Positions 52,139 through 61,500 are shown, numbered from the stretch's first letter. The stretch: DNA of 64,000 bases from an uncultured Christensenellaceae bacterium (GCA_910587795.1 CAJUNH010000003.1:62001-126000), one strand, 5' to 3'. Numbers and translations: made by a program. Notes: generated from the sequence alone by a model not told the origin.

Positions 52139-54790
52139 ATGAAAGAATACATGTTATCCGCAGAACAAATTCTGCATCAAACGCAGTCCGCACAAAACGG
52201 ATTGACAACTGCGGAAGCGACGGAACGTCTTAAAGCCAACGGCAAAAATATGCTTGCGGAAGGCAAAAAAACTTCGGTAATCGTAAAATTTTTAAAACAG
52301 CTGATAGACCCGATGATACTGATATTACTAATTGCCGCTATCGTTAGTTTAATTTTAACAATTATAAATAATGCCAACCCGTCGAACGAAAAAGAATCGT
52401 TTGCCGACGTAATTATTATAACGGCGGTTGTTATACTAAACGCAACGTTAAGCGTAATACAGGAAGGAAGGGCGGAAAAATCGCTGAAAGCGCTGCAAAA
52501 TATGACTAAGGCGCAAGCAAAAGTTTTGCGCGACGGCACGGTTAGCGTTATTGACAGCAGCGAGCTGGTTGTAGGCGACGTTGTTTCCATCGAAGCGGGC
52601 GACAGCATACCCGCCGACTGCAGACTGCTGTTTTGCGCAAGTTTAAAAGCGGAGGAATCCGCTTTGACGGGCGAGAGCGTACCAGTAGAAAAACATACCG
52701 ATGCTATCGACAAAGAAACAGCTCTTGCCGACCGCAAAAATATGCTTTATATGGGCAGCGTCGCCGTATACGGCAGAGCAACCGCAGTTGTTACCGCAAC
52801 GGGGCAAAATACCGAAATGGGCAAAATATCCAACGTAATTGCCAATGCCCGCGACGAAAAAACTCCGCTTCAAATAAAAATGTCTCAGCTAAGCCGCATA
52901 TTGACATATGTGGTTGTGGGCATATCTTTGTTTATTTTTATATTTAACCTTATAATGCACGGGTTTGAAGTTAGCACCGTAATGAATTCCCTATTTGTAG
53001 CAATCGGGCTTGCCGTTGCGGCTATACCCGAAGGGCTGGCTACGGTAGTTACTATCGTGCTGTCTATCGGCGTAACGAATATGAGCAAACGCAACGCCAT
53101 AATACGTAAGCTTACCGCAGTGGAAACGCTTGGATGCGCCGAAATTATTTGCAGCGACAAAACTGGAACTCTTACGCAAAACGTAATGACGGTTGTAGAA
53201 ACGTACACTGCCGACCAACAGCTTTTGTGCACATCTATGGCTTTATGCTGCGACAGCGTTTTAAAAGACGGCGTTGCCGTAGGCGAGCCTACGGAAAACG
53301 CACTGGTAAACTACGCGTTCAAAAACGGTTACGGCAAAACGGAACTGCAAGAAAAATTTCCCCGCATTGCCGAAGCGCCGTTTGACAGCCAACGCAAAAT
53401 GATGTCCACGCTGCACAAAACGGATAAAGGCGTTATTCAGTACACAAAAGGCGCGCCCGACGAAATTGTTTCAAGATGTTCGCGAGTAAAAAAAGACGGA
53501 AAAATTATATCGCTGACAGATGATATCCGCGCGGAAATACTTAGCAGTAACAAATCGATGGCGGACAATGCGCTCCGCGTTCTTGCAGTAGCTTATACCG
53601 AATACGCTGTTTTGCCCGATGACGCCGCTCCGCAAAAAATAGAGCGCGACTTGATATTTGTGGGACTGTGCGGAATGATCGACCCCGTGCGCCCCGAAGT
53701 ATACGACGCAGTAAAACGCTGCAAACAAGCGGGCGTTCGCCCTATTATGATAACCGGCGACCACATCGACACCGCCGTTGCGATAGCTATTCAGCTGGGG
53801 ATAATAGCCGATAAAAGCGAAGCGGTTCTCGGTGCGGAGTTAGACAAACTAAGCGACGAACAGCTCAATCAAACAATAGCAAACTACTCAGTTTATGCGC
53901 GCGTACAGCCCGAACACAAGGTGCGCATAGTAAACGCATGGAAAGCCGCAGGTAAAATATGCGCTATGACGGGCGACGGCGTAAACGACGCCCCCTCCAT
54001 TAAATGCGCCGACATAGGGATAGGCATGGGAATAACGGGTACCGACGTTACGAAAGCCGCAGCAGATATGATACTTGCAGACGACAACTTTGCCACCATT
54101 GTAACGGCGGTAGGCGAAGGGCGCAGGATATACGATAATATCCGCAAGTCCATACAGTTTTTACTTTCCTCTAACCTTGCCGAGGTAATTGCGGTATTTG
54201 TTGCAACGCTTTGCGGATTTACACTGCTTAAACCTGCGCATTTGCTGTGGATAAACCTTATTACCGACACTTTACCGGCGGTAGCTTTGGGCATGGAAGC
54301 CGCAGAGCAGGATATTATGTCCCGCCCGCCGCGCAGTAAACGCGACGGAATATTCGCTAACGGACTGGGCGTTAACGTAGCGCTGCACGGCGTATTTGTT
54401 GCAGGAATAACGCTTGCCGCATACTTTGTAGGCTGTCATCTGCAAGGAAACGGAATAGAAAGCGAACAGGGCATGACAATGGCATTTTTGACTATGAGTT
54501 TAACGGAGCTTTTTCACTCCTTTAATGCGCGCAGCATGACAAAAAGTCTGTTTACGACAAAAAAACAAAATAAAATGCTTTGGCTGGGACTTGTAACCTC
54601 TCTTGCGCTGTCCACCGCCGTTATTTTTATTCCGCAAGTCAACACCGCTTTCGGCTTTGCAAACAGCGACGGCATAGCGTATATAAGCTTTGCCGAATAC
54701 CTTATTTGCCTTGCGCTATCCTTTGCCATTATACCGATTGTGGAAATTCAAAAGGCGATAAATAAAGCAATACGCAAAAAAAAGAGTTAG
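52139..54790 (+). CDS. P2-type cation-transporting ATPase, probable Mn2+ (Ca2+) exporter
   Basis: 883 residues after TTGGAGGA. It has the full P-type layout: actuator TGES at 177-180, membrane helix 4 IPEGL at 296-300, phosphorylation motif CSDKTGTLTQN with Asp340, a nucleotide domain with YTKGAPDEI, hinge MITGDHIDTAVAIA and MTGDGVNDAPSIK. About ten membrane segments. The sequence is of the PMCA/SERCA-like type (P2A/P2B), usually called calcium-transporting. The Mn2+-sensing leader upstream argues that it exports Mn2+, as described for homologues under the same riboswitch class. Monocistronic, with a strong terminator after it. Confidence 0.92.
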   Translation: MKEYMLSAEQILHQTQSAQNGLTTAEATERLKANGKNMLAEGKKTSVIVKFLKQLIDPMILILLIAAIVSLILTIINNANPSNEKESFADVIIITAVVILNATLSVIQEGRAEKSLKALQNMTKAQAKVLRDGTVSVIDSSELVVGDVVSIEAGDSIPADCRLLFCASLKAEESALTGESVPVEKHTDAIDKETALADRKNMLYMGSVAVYGRATAVVTATGQNTEMGKISNVIANARDEKTPLQIKMSQLSRILTYVVVGISLFIFIFNLIMHGFEVSTVMNSLFVAIGLAVAAIPEGLATVVTIVLSIGVTNMSKRNAIIRKLTAVETLGCAEIICSDKTGTLTQNVMTVVETYTADQQLLCTSMALCCDSVLKDGVAVGEPTENALVNYAFKNGYGKTELQEKFPRIAEAPFDSQRKMMSTLHKTDKGVIQYTKGAPDEIVSRCSRVKKDGKIISLTDDIRAEILSSNKSMADNALRVLAVAYTEYAVLPDDAAPQKIERDLIFVGLCGMIDPVRPEVYDAVKRCKQAGVRPIMITGDHIDTAVAIAIQLGIIADKSEAVLGAELDKLSDEQLNQTIANYSVYARVQPEHKVRIVNAWKAAGKICAMTGDGVNDAPSIKCADIGIGMGITGTDVTKAAADMILADDNFATIVTAVGEGRRIYDNIRKSIQFLLSSNLAEVIAVFVATLCGFTLLKPAHLLWINLITDTLPAVALGMEAAEQDIMSRPPRSKRDGIFANGLGVNVALHGVFVAGITLAAYFVGCHLQGNGIESEQGMTMAFLTMSLTELFHSFNARSMTKSLFTTKKQNKMLWLGLVTSLALSTAVIFIPQVNTAFGFANSDGIAYISFAEYLICLALSFAIIPIVEIQKAINKAIRKKKS

Positions 54791-54796
54791 CAAATT

Positions 54797-54837
54797 GAAA
54801 TGAACCCCAAAAGTTAAAAACTTTTGGGGTTCATTTC
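54797..54837. terminator. Strong terminator after the ATPase gene
   Basis: A 19-bp perfect stem, core GAACCCCAAAAGTT / AACTTTTGGGGTTC, with a 3-base loop lies just past the ATPase stop. It can work on both strands. Confidence 0.8.
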
Positions 54838-54953
54838 AAACATCGAGCCTTTCTCATATAAAAATCTATTTAAATAAAACTCCCGATCCCAATAAAAACC
54901 CCACTATCGCGCCGATTGCGATAAAAACAATCATAACGATTGTGCCGATTTTT

Positions 54954-55661
54954 TTAGATTTTTTTAATTAAATCCTTAATTACTTCCCCCGACAGTAAAA
55001 GCCCCGCAGACGACGGAACGTAAGGCATACTCCCCGGCGTTTGACGTTTGGAGGACATCTCTAAATCGGTTGGAGTAAGAGGACTTTCTTTGGAATACAC
55101 TACCTTGATATGCTCGATACCGCGCTTTTTAAGTTCTCTGCGCATTACTTTGGCAAGCGGACAAACGGATGTTTTGCTTATATCCGCAACCTCAAACGCG
55201 GCGGCGTCAAGTTTGTTTCCCGTACCCATACAGCATATTATAGGCGTATCCGCCTGCTTGCACAACACCGCAAGCAGCAGCTTAGACGTAACCGTATCTA
55301 TCGCGTCGATTACGTAATCGTATACGGTAAAATCAAACTGCTCCGCCGTCGTACCGTCAAAGCGGATTTTAAGCGCCGTAACGCTGCAATTGGGATTTAT
55401 GTCTTTAATACGTAACTTGGCAACGTCGGCTTTTGCCTGCCCCAAAGTAGAATGCAAGGCGTACAGTTGACGGTTTATGTTGCTTTCCGCAATTACGTCG
55501 TCGTCCACAACGGTAAGGCTGCCCACGCCCGCACGGGCAAGCGCCTCGACAGCGTAACTGCCTACTCCGCCTAAGCCGAACACGGCAACGTGAGCGTTAT
55601 TTAACCGTTCCAATGCGGATTTTCCCAGCAGCATTTCCGTCCTGCAAAATTGATTAGACAT
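54954..55661 (-). CDS. tcdA: tRNA threonylcarbamoyladenosine dehydratase
   Basis: 235 residues. E1-like ThiF/MoeB fold: VAVFGLGGVGSYAVEALARAGVG is the nucleotide-binding loop, NINRQLYALHSTLGQAK the Arg-containing arm, and IDAIDTVTSK the following strand. VYSKESP and TPGSMPYVPSSAGLLLSGEVIK are typical of TcdA (CsdL/YgdL). It cyclises t6A37 to ct6A in tRNA with ATP. Length matches Firmicutes members. A short hydrophobic frame overlaps its 3' end (54866-54934). Confidence 0.92.
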   Translation of the reverse strand: MSNQFCRTEMLLGKSALERLNNAHVAVFGLGGVGSYAVEALARAGVGSLTVVDDDVIAESNINRQLYALHSTLGQAKADVAKLRIKDINPNCSVTALKIRFDGTTAEQFDFTVYDYVIDAIDTVTSKLLLAVLCKQADTPIICCMGTGNKLDAAAFEVADISKTSVCPLAKVMRRELKKRGIEHIKVVYSKESPLTPTDLEMSSKRQTPGSMPYVPSSAGLLLSGEVIKDLIKKI

Positions 55662-55818
55662 TTTTATTTACTCGCTTTTTAATATTTTACATATAAGCGC
55701 CGAAAATTGCAACAGTATAAAATTCAGGCTTTTTTAACGTACATAATAACCGCATAAACTCACAAACTGTCAACAGAACATATGCTTAAACGGATGCATA
55801 TATTGACAGGGGGCAAAA

Positions 55819-56631
55819 GTGAACTGCAAAGTGATTGTCAACACCGACAGCGGAAACTGCAATAAACTAAACCTAGACAAATTATTAAAAAGTCTGGGCT
55901 GCGCTGACGTAGCCGTGGAACATATCGACAGTCACGCGGACTGGTCGGCGGACAACTGCGACACGGTTGTAGTTTGCGGCGGGGACGGAACGTTACACAA
56001 CGCTTTGGAAAAATGTGCCGATAAAACTATTGTGTACGTACCGTGCGGCACTCTAAACGAAGCCGCGCATACAGACGACAAAATAACTTCTATCGGCAGA
56101 GTAAACGACGAACCGTTCAGTTACGTATGCGCCGCGGGCAGTTTTACGGAAATAGGCTACACCGCAAAAAACAGTCATAAAAAGCACTTTAAATCGCTGG
56201 CGTATTTACCGCAGATATTTTCGAGCTATCACTGCCGTAAAATACAGGCAAACATTAACGTTGACGGACGTGTTTTGGACGGAGAGTACACGCTTATTAT
56301 GGTACTTAAAAGTCACCGCTGTTTCGGCTTTAATTTTAACAAAAGCTATGCTGAAAACAAGGGGCTGTACTTACTTGCAATACGCTCGTTCGGCGAAGAC
56401 AGCTTTTTAAACAAAGTAAAAATGTTCGCGCCGTTTTTTAGAGTGTTTATCTGCGGAGTAAAACACCCCGCATCTGCAAAAAACTGGCTGCTTACTCCGT
56501 TCGAAAATCTTACAGTTACACTGAAAGAACCGCAAAACTTCTGTTTGGACGGCGAAAAACGCGTTTTAAAAGACGAACTGCGTTTTTGCGAGCAAACGCT
56601 CGACAAGCAAATAAAGGTTGTAAGATTTTAA
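55819..56631 (+). CDS. Diacylglycerol-kinase-family lipid kinase
   Basis: 270 residues, starting at a GTG at 55819 with AGGGGG just upstream. The DAGK catalytic motif VVVCGGDGTLHNALEK lies at about residues 50-65, and VPCGTLNEAA replaces the usual GTGNDFA. The C-terminal half is the beta-sandwich domain, ending LDGEKRVLKDELRF where the family has the LDGE motif. It may phosphorylate diacylglycerol, undecaprenol or a related lipid at the membrane. The missing Asp/Phe of GTGNDxA suggests a divergent substrate. Tail-to-tail with the HAD gene, the two stops overlapping by four bases. Confidence 0.82.
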   Translation: MNCKVIVNTDSGNCNKLNLDKLLKSLGCADVAVEHIDSHADWSADNCDTVVVCGGDGTLHNALEKCADKTIVYVPCGTLNEAAHTDDKITSIGRVNDEPFSYVCAAGSFTEIGYTAKNSHKKHFKSLAYLPQIFSSYHCRKIQANINVDGRVLDGEYTLIMVLKSHRCFGFNFNKSYAENKGLYLLAIRSFGEDSFLNKVKMFAPFFRVFICGVKHPASAKNWLLTPFENLTVTLKEPQNFCLDGEKRVLKDELRFCEQTLDKQIKVVRF

Positions 56632-57200
56632 ATTTTAAGTCCTACGGCTTTTGCAAAATCTGCTGCCGAAGTAAACAAAACGGGCGTTATTCCCAACTGT
56701 TCCAAACCCGATAAATTTGCCGGATTGTCGTCGGTAAAATAAATTTTTTTATACTGTCCGCAGAAATGCTTTAAACACAGCTCGTAAAATTCTCGGTCGG
56801 GTTTTGCCGTACCGTACGCAGATGACACGAATTTATAATCGAAATATTTGTGCAAATCGAATTTGTCGAAAAGATAATCGACATAGTCTTCCGCCGCATT
56901 TGACAGCAGCGCCACGCAATGACCCTGTTTGCGCAATTCCGTTATTACATGCAATGTGTCGGCGTGCACGTCCTCGCATTCGCGCCACTCACGACGGACG
57001 GTTTCCTCGTCTAAACCGTATAAAGCCGATACCGCTGCGAACATACCGTCCATTGTCATTTGCCCTACGTCCACCTTGCGGAACACGTTTTTGCGCATAT
57101 ATAACTGTTCGTCGGCAGTTAAACGCTTATTCATCCACAGCGTAGATACGTCGGCTACCACAACGCCGAAACAATCGAATAAAAATAACTTTTTTTCCAT
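56628..57200 (-). CDS. HAD-superfamily hydrolase (subfamily IA), variant motif I
   Basis: 190 residues. Motif I reads LFDCFGVV, so the second Asp of DxD is Cys; motif II is ALLSNA, the Lys lies in GTAKPDREFYE, and motif IV is YFTDDNPANLSG. The layout resembles YihX/GPP-like HAD-IA proteins with a four-helix cap (about residues 15-80). Loss of the acid/base Asp usually lowers phosphatase activity, so this could be a weak or non-phosphatase member. No operon partner. Substrate unknown. Confidence 0.78.
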   Translation of the reverse strand: MEKKLFLFDCFGVVVADVSTLWMNKRLTADEQLYMRKNVFRKVDVGQMTMDGMFAAVSALYGLDEETVRREWRECEDVHADTLHVITELRKQGHCVALLSNAAEDYVDYLFDKFDLHKYFDYKFVSSAYGTAKPDREFYELCLKHFCGQYKKIYFTDDNPANLSGLEQLGITPVLFTSAADFAKAVGLKI

Positions 57201-57447
57201 ATTGACTTTGCCCGCTTTAATATTTTTGCGCTTTTAGTACAGCTGAATTATATCAAATTATTTCATAATTGTCACTAGCCGTAATTAAATTTTTAGCGCG
57301 AATTTAAACTTGTTTAATTATTTAAAACCAGATAAATTATTAGTAAACTGATTTTTGTTTTAAAAAAACTTAAATACAAATTTAAAAAATTGATAAAGTT
57401 TAAAAAATTTAAAACGTTCATAATTAAAATAAAATTATTTTAAAACT

Positions 57448-57478
57448 AAAACGGCTGACATCGAGGGTCAACCGTTTT
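57448..57478. terminator. Hairpin downstream of gal operon
   Basis: AAAACGG-c-TGAC pairs with GTCA-a-CCGTTTT around a short loop. It lies about 430 bases after the galE stop and may end its transcript after the repeats. Confidence 0.55.
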
Positions 57479-57564
57479 GTATCTTACTGCACTCAGCGAC
57501 ACAATTATCACACAAGCACGTTTTTTCAATCGTTTTATTAATGCCGTTGCTTATATTATATTAT

Positions 57565-57630
57565 TATATAACACACACGAACATCATTTACCGCAATATT
57601 TAACCGCTAACGTGATGTGTTGTATAATAG
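57565..57630. repeat. Structured repeat copy D
   Basis: 66 bases. AACACA-CACG pairs with CGTG-A-TGTGTT, around a CGCAATATT centre shared with copy C. The outer stem sequence differs from copies A-C but pairing is kept, that is, compensatory change. Followed by GTTGTTAA-rich sequence. Confidence 0.6.
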
Positions 57631-57685
57631 TTGTTAACAGTAGTTAATAGTTGTTAAACGTCGTTAGTTGTAGTTATGTATGTTA

Positions 57686-57748
57686 TTATATCGTACACGA
57701 GCTATACCAATCGCAATATTTTATTAGCAACGTGACGCGATGTAATAG
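57686..57748. repeat. Structured repeat copy C
   Basis: 63 bases beginning TATATCGTACACGA, with CGCAATATT in the middle and ACGTGACGCGATGTAAT at the end. It starts 121 bases after copy D and shares its 5' end exactly with copies A and B at 38.5 kb. Confidence 0.7.
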
Positions 57749-57907
57749 CGCGCGATTAGTAGTAGTTAGTTGTTGTTAATCGCCGTTATTTATTGTTCGT
57801 CTGCTATTATAATTTGCAATCAAATATTAATTTTTTGCGGATAACACCGCAAATGTCGTTTAACTTCATAACAACAGTAGTTTTTTAAAACTCTTATTGC
57901 GCGCCGA

Positions 57908-58921
57908 CTAAGATTTATATCCTTTTGGGTTTTTACTTTGCCAATTCCAAAGCGACGAACACATATCGTCCATTGTTAAGTCGGCTTTCCAGCCCAGTTC
58001 CTTTTCTGCCTTAGAGCAATCGGCATAGCACGAAGCTATATCGCCCGCGCGGCGTCCTACTATTTGGTACGGCACGTCGTGTCCGCAAGCTTTACAGAAC
58101 GAATTAATAACTTGCAGCACCGAATATCCTTTGCCCGTGCCTAAGTTATACACGTATACGCCGTTGTTTTTTACGCCTTCTATCGCCGACACGTGTCCGC
58201 GCGCAAGGTCCACAACGTGGATATAATCGCGTACTCCCGTGCCGTCTGCCGTATCGTAATCGTTACCGAAAACGTTTACTTTGGGCAATTCGCCTATGGC
58301 GACTTTAGCCACAAACGGTGTAAGGTTGTTTGGAATACCCTTAGGATCCTCGCCTATAAGTCCGCTGGGGTGCGCGCCTACCGGATTAAAGTATCGCAGC
58401 AGCACCACCGTCCAGTCGTTATCCGCTTTGTACAAATCGGTTAAAATAATCTCCTGAAAATATTTAGATGTACCGTACGGGTTTGTTGTTCCGCCCGTTT
58501 TGCAATCTTCGGTTATAGGCAAAACGTCGGGGTCTCCGTATACCGTGGCAGAACTGGAAAAAACAATCTTTTTGCAGTTATGCGCACGCATGGCTTCCAG
58601 CAAAACCAAAGTTCCGTACAAGTTGTTATCGTAGTACTCCAAAGGTTTGGAACAGCTTTCTCCCACGGCTTTAAGTCCCGCAAAGTGGATAACGCAATCG
58701 ATTTTTTGCTCGTTAAACACTTTGTTCAAAAGCTCTCTGTCTCTTACGTCGCCCTCGTAAAAGATTACTTCCTTGCCCGTAATGGTCTTAATGCGATTAA
58801 GCACCTCGGGCGAAGAATTGCAGAAGTTGTCTATAGCAACAACCTCGTAGCCTTTGTCCAACAACTCCACACAAGTATGAGAGCCTATATAACCAGTACC
58901 GCCGCTAACTAAAATTTTCAT
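57908..58921 (-). CDS. galE: UDP-glucose 4-epimerase
   Basis: 337 residues. SDR-family epimerase: MKILVSGGTGYIGSHTCVEL at the NAD site, SSSATVYG with the catalytic Ser/Thr, and the YxxxK pair in NPYGTSKYFQE. RYFNPVGAHPSG and the closing region are standard GalE. It interconverts UDP-galactose and UDP-glucose in the Leloir pathway. Its ATG overlaps the GalT-GalK stop by one base (TAATG), so translation is coupled. Confidence 0.95.
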   Translation of the reverse strand: MKILVSGGTGYIGSHTCVELLDKGYEVVAIDNFCNSSPEVLNRIKTITGKEVIFYEGDVRDRELLNKVFNEQKIDCVIHFAGLKAVGESCSKPLEYYDNNLYGTLVLLEAMRAHNCKKIVFSSSATVYGDPDVLPITEDCKTGGTTNPYGTSKYFQEIILTDLYKADNDWTVVLLRYFNPVGAHPSGLIGEDPKGIPNNLTPFVAKVAIGELPKVNVFGNDYDTADGTGVRDYIHVVDLARGHVSAIEGVKNNGVYVYNLGTGKGYSVLQVINSFCKACGHDVPYQIVGRRAGDIASCYADCSKAEKELGWKADLTMDDMCSSLWNWQSKNPKGYKS

Positions 58922-61500
58922 TATTGCGCCTCCTTTAAACTTTCTACCGTTATTCCGTTAGATATATTCGCTTCGTCAAAGCTTGCCTTATAACCGACAG
59001 CTTGCTTATATTTTGCGCCTACCTCTTTTTTAAAGCGTTCGGCGGCGTTCTTTTTTACAAGAGCCAATACGCAGCCGCCGAATCCGCCGCCTATCATTCT
59101 CGCGCCCAAACAGCCGTCAAATTCCGCAGACAGTTTTTGCAATACGTCCAGTTCCTTACAAGACACTTCGTAATCGTCGCGCAGCGACGTATGCGATTGA
59201 TTTAGCAACTTACCCAGTTGAATTAAATCGCCCTGCTCCATTGCGTCTACCGCTTTGTTTACCCTGTCGCACTCGCAAACAACGTGCTTTACCCGTTTAT
59301 GCAATACCCCTTCCGGCTTATTTCCGTACTTATCAAATTGACTGAACGTAATTTGCGCAAGACAGTCTATATCGATATATCGCTTTAATATTTCCAGTCC
59401 CCGTTCCACCTCGGCGCGGCGTTCGTTGTACTTAGATTCCACAAGACTGTGCGGTTTGTTGGTGTTGGCAACGATAAAGACGTACCCGCCCAAATTTAAA
59501 GGCACAAGGCTGTGGGTAACGGTACTGCAATCCAACAGCATTGCGGCGTTTTTTACGCCGTTTGCCGAAGCGTACTGATCCATTATCCCGCAGTTTACGC
59601 CGGAATATTCCATTTCCGCCTGCTGAGCCATAAGAGCCAGCTCGCGTTTATCTATGCTGCATCCTCCTACCTGCGCAAGTGCGCACAGCGTAGATATTTC
59701 TATTGCCGCCGAACTGGACAATCCTCCGCCGAACGGAACTTTGCAATCATACAGCAAGTCGCACCCGACAAGCTTCCGTCCCGACCTATTATACACCGAC
59801 ATACACCCAAGCTGAACGCCCGCATATTTATTCACTTTTGCGCCGTCCAAATTGTTTACGTCAACAGTTACTTTGTCGGGCAGAGTTGTCCATTGTATAT
59901 TTATTTTATCCGTACCGTTGGCGCGGACAAATACCGTATTTGCCAGACTTATTGCCGCAGGCAGCACCTTGCCGCCGCAGTAGTCGATATGTTCGCCGAT
60001 AATATTAATTCTGCCTGCCGCGGATATTTTATGCGTATATTTAACTTCGTCCAGTCCGCAGCATTGCAAAAAGCTTGCAAAATCCCGTTCCTGCTTAAAC
60101 ACTGCCGTATTGTGCAGTATTCGGCTGCAAATAGAAGCAAGTTCTTTTTCCACGGCGGAGTTTACGTCTAAGTTTTCCGTTTTAATTATTGCGCAAACTT
60201 CGTCGTATACAAGTTTAAATTGCAAAAGATTTTCCGTCAGCGGTCTGCCCTGCACTATCAACCGTTTTAATTCGTCCAGTTCCGCAACCAAACGCCCAGG
60301 CAAAATAAACAGTCCGTGCGCTTCGATTATGCCGATACTTTCTTTTTTAACGGAATGAAATTCCGGATGCGCATGGAACACTCCGTCGGGATACTCCGTC
60401 GAGGTTATATTACTGCGCAATATTATGTTCATTTCGTAACTGCCGCTGCGCATAATTACCGACGGACTTATCTCGTTAAACTGTTTATCGCCGTCTTTGC
60501 AAACTATGCCCAGCGCTTTATTCGAATAAGTTTTCCAAGCGCGGCGGATTTTATCGCTTACCTCCGCTACGCTGTTGCGGTTATATCCCGATACGCGTAC
60601 CACAGTGCCTGCCCAGTCGACAATGCCCACCGTTACATCGGGATAATCCTTATCGGTAAAAATACGATTAAGCCCCGCAGTATGCAGAGGCAGAATTTCG
60701 CCTCCGCCCTGATAGTGATCGTGCGCAAGCACACTGCCGCCGATACGCTCCAAAGGCGCGTTACACCCGATAAAATAATGGGGAAACAAATCCACAAAGT
60801 CCATAAGGTTGACAAAAGTTTGCCTATCTATATGCATAGGGACATGCTCCGTATTGACCGCAATGCCGTGTTGGTTAAAGTATCCGTACGGCGAATACTG
60901 CCAAAACCAATCCTTCCCGCCCAGTTTTAGCGAAACGGTACGCAACGTACTTTTTCCGCATTTGGACAAACCCTCGTTTTGGCGGCAGATTACGCACTTA
61001 GGGTATCCACCTTGGACGGAATTGCCCGTTTTTGCCTTGTTAGGGTCGCGAAATTCCGGTTTAGCTAAATTGATAGTTACAACCAGTCCGTCGCGGTTAA
61101 AACGCGGGTTGCGATCCAAAATTTCTTTTTTTACGTAGTTATTTGCAACGCTGTAACCGTACAAAAAGTCAGTTGCCGCTTCCGCGCCGCTGCGTTCCAA
61201 AATATCGCGGAATTTGCCGTCTAAAACGGACGGAGCGCAGGAAAGCGCACCCATAACCTTATCGCAGTAATATGCGGCGTTTTCTTCGGCAAAAACTCCG
61301 TCCTCGACGGCGGCAGAGGTAAAGTCCAAAAGCAGTTTTTCCACGCCGCAGCCGTTCCAACGTGTTTGAGTTTGTTCAAAGCTGTCCAAATGCAAGATAT
61401 CCAGCAAATTGTTGATAACGTAATTAACGTCGCCGCTTTGCAGTAACAAGTTGCAGCGCGCGTAATCCAACAATTTGCTTATTTCGTTAAAAATTTTCAT
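58921..61500 (-). CDS. galT-galK: Fused GalT (type 2) - GalK: galactose-1-phosphate uridylyltransferase and galactokinase
   Basis: 859 residues from the ATG at 61500 (AAGGCGG upstream; a TTG 24 bases earlier is less likely). Residues 1 to about 470 are Firmicutes-type GalT, with HDHYQGG carrying the nucleophilic His and CVICRQNEG. Residues about 475-859 are GalK, with AGRINIIGEHIDYCGG at 495-510, PFGGGLSSSAA near 589-599 and the ATP-loop GGGFGGC at 804-810. Both parts are about full size, so this is a true fusion rather than a readthrough of fragments. One protein would phosphorylate galactose and then exchange it onto UDP-glucose. No in-frame stop separates the two. First gene of the gal operon, divergent from an AraC-type regulator. 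Confidence 0.93.
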   Translation of the reverse strand: MKIFNEISKLLDYARCNLLLQSGDVNYVINNLLDILHLDSFEQTQTRWNGCGVEKLLLDFTSAAVEDGVFAEENAAYYCDKVMGALSCAPSVLDGKFRDILERSGAEAATDFLYGYSVANNYVKKEILDRNPRFNRDGLVVTINLAKPEFRDPNKAKTGNSVQGGYPKCVICRQNEGLSKCGKSTLRTVSLKLGGKDWFWQYSPYGYFNQHGIAVNTEHVPMHIDRQTFVNLMDFVDLFPHYFIGCNAPLERIGGSVLAHDHYQGGGEILPLHTAGLNRIFTDKDYPDVTVGIVDWAGTVVRVSGYNRNSVAEVSDKIRRAWKTYSNKALGIVCKDGDKQFNEISPSVIMRSGSYEMNIILRSNITSTEYPDGVFHAHPEFHSVKKESIGIIEAHGLFILPGRLVAELDELKRLIVQGRPLTENLLQFKLVYDEVCAIIKTENLDVNSAVEKELASICSRILHNTAVFKQERDFASFLQCCGLDEVKYTHKISAAGRINIIGEHIDYCGGKVLPAAISLANTVFVRANGTDKINIQWTTLPDKVTVDVNNLDGAKVNKYAGVQLGCMSVYNRSGRKLVGCDLLYDCKVPFGGGLSSSAAIEISTLCALAQVGGCSIDKRELALMAQQAEMEYSGVNCGIMDQYASANGVKNAAMLLDCSTVTHSLVPLNLGGYVFIVANTNKPHSLVESKYNERRAEVERGLEILKRYIDIDCLAQITFSQFDKYGNKPEGVLHKRVKHVVCECDRVNKAVDAMEQGDLIQLGKLLNQSHTSLRDDYEVSCKELDVLQKLSAEFDGCLGARMIGGGFGGCVLALVKKNAAERFKKEVGAKYKQAVGYKASFDEANISNGITVESLKEAQ

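Larger units (their letters stand above)
57201..57907. other. Long AT-rich intergenic region with structured repeats
   Basis: About 700 bases without a gene between galE and the HAD gene. It has a very AT-rich stretch (57240-57450), a hairpin (57448-57478), structured repeats D and C (57565-57748) and runs of GTTGTTAA/AGTAGTTA-like low-complexity sequence after each repeat. Confidence 0.65.
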
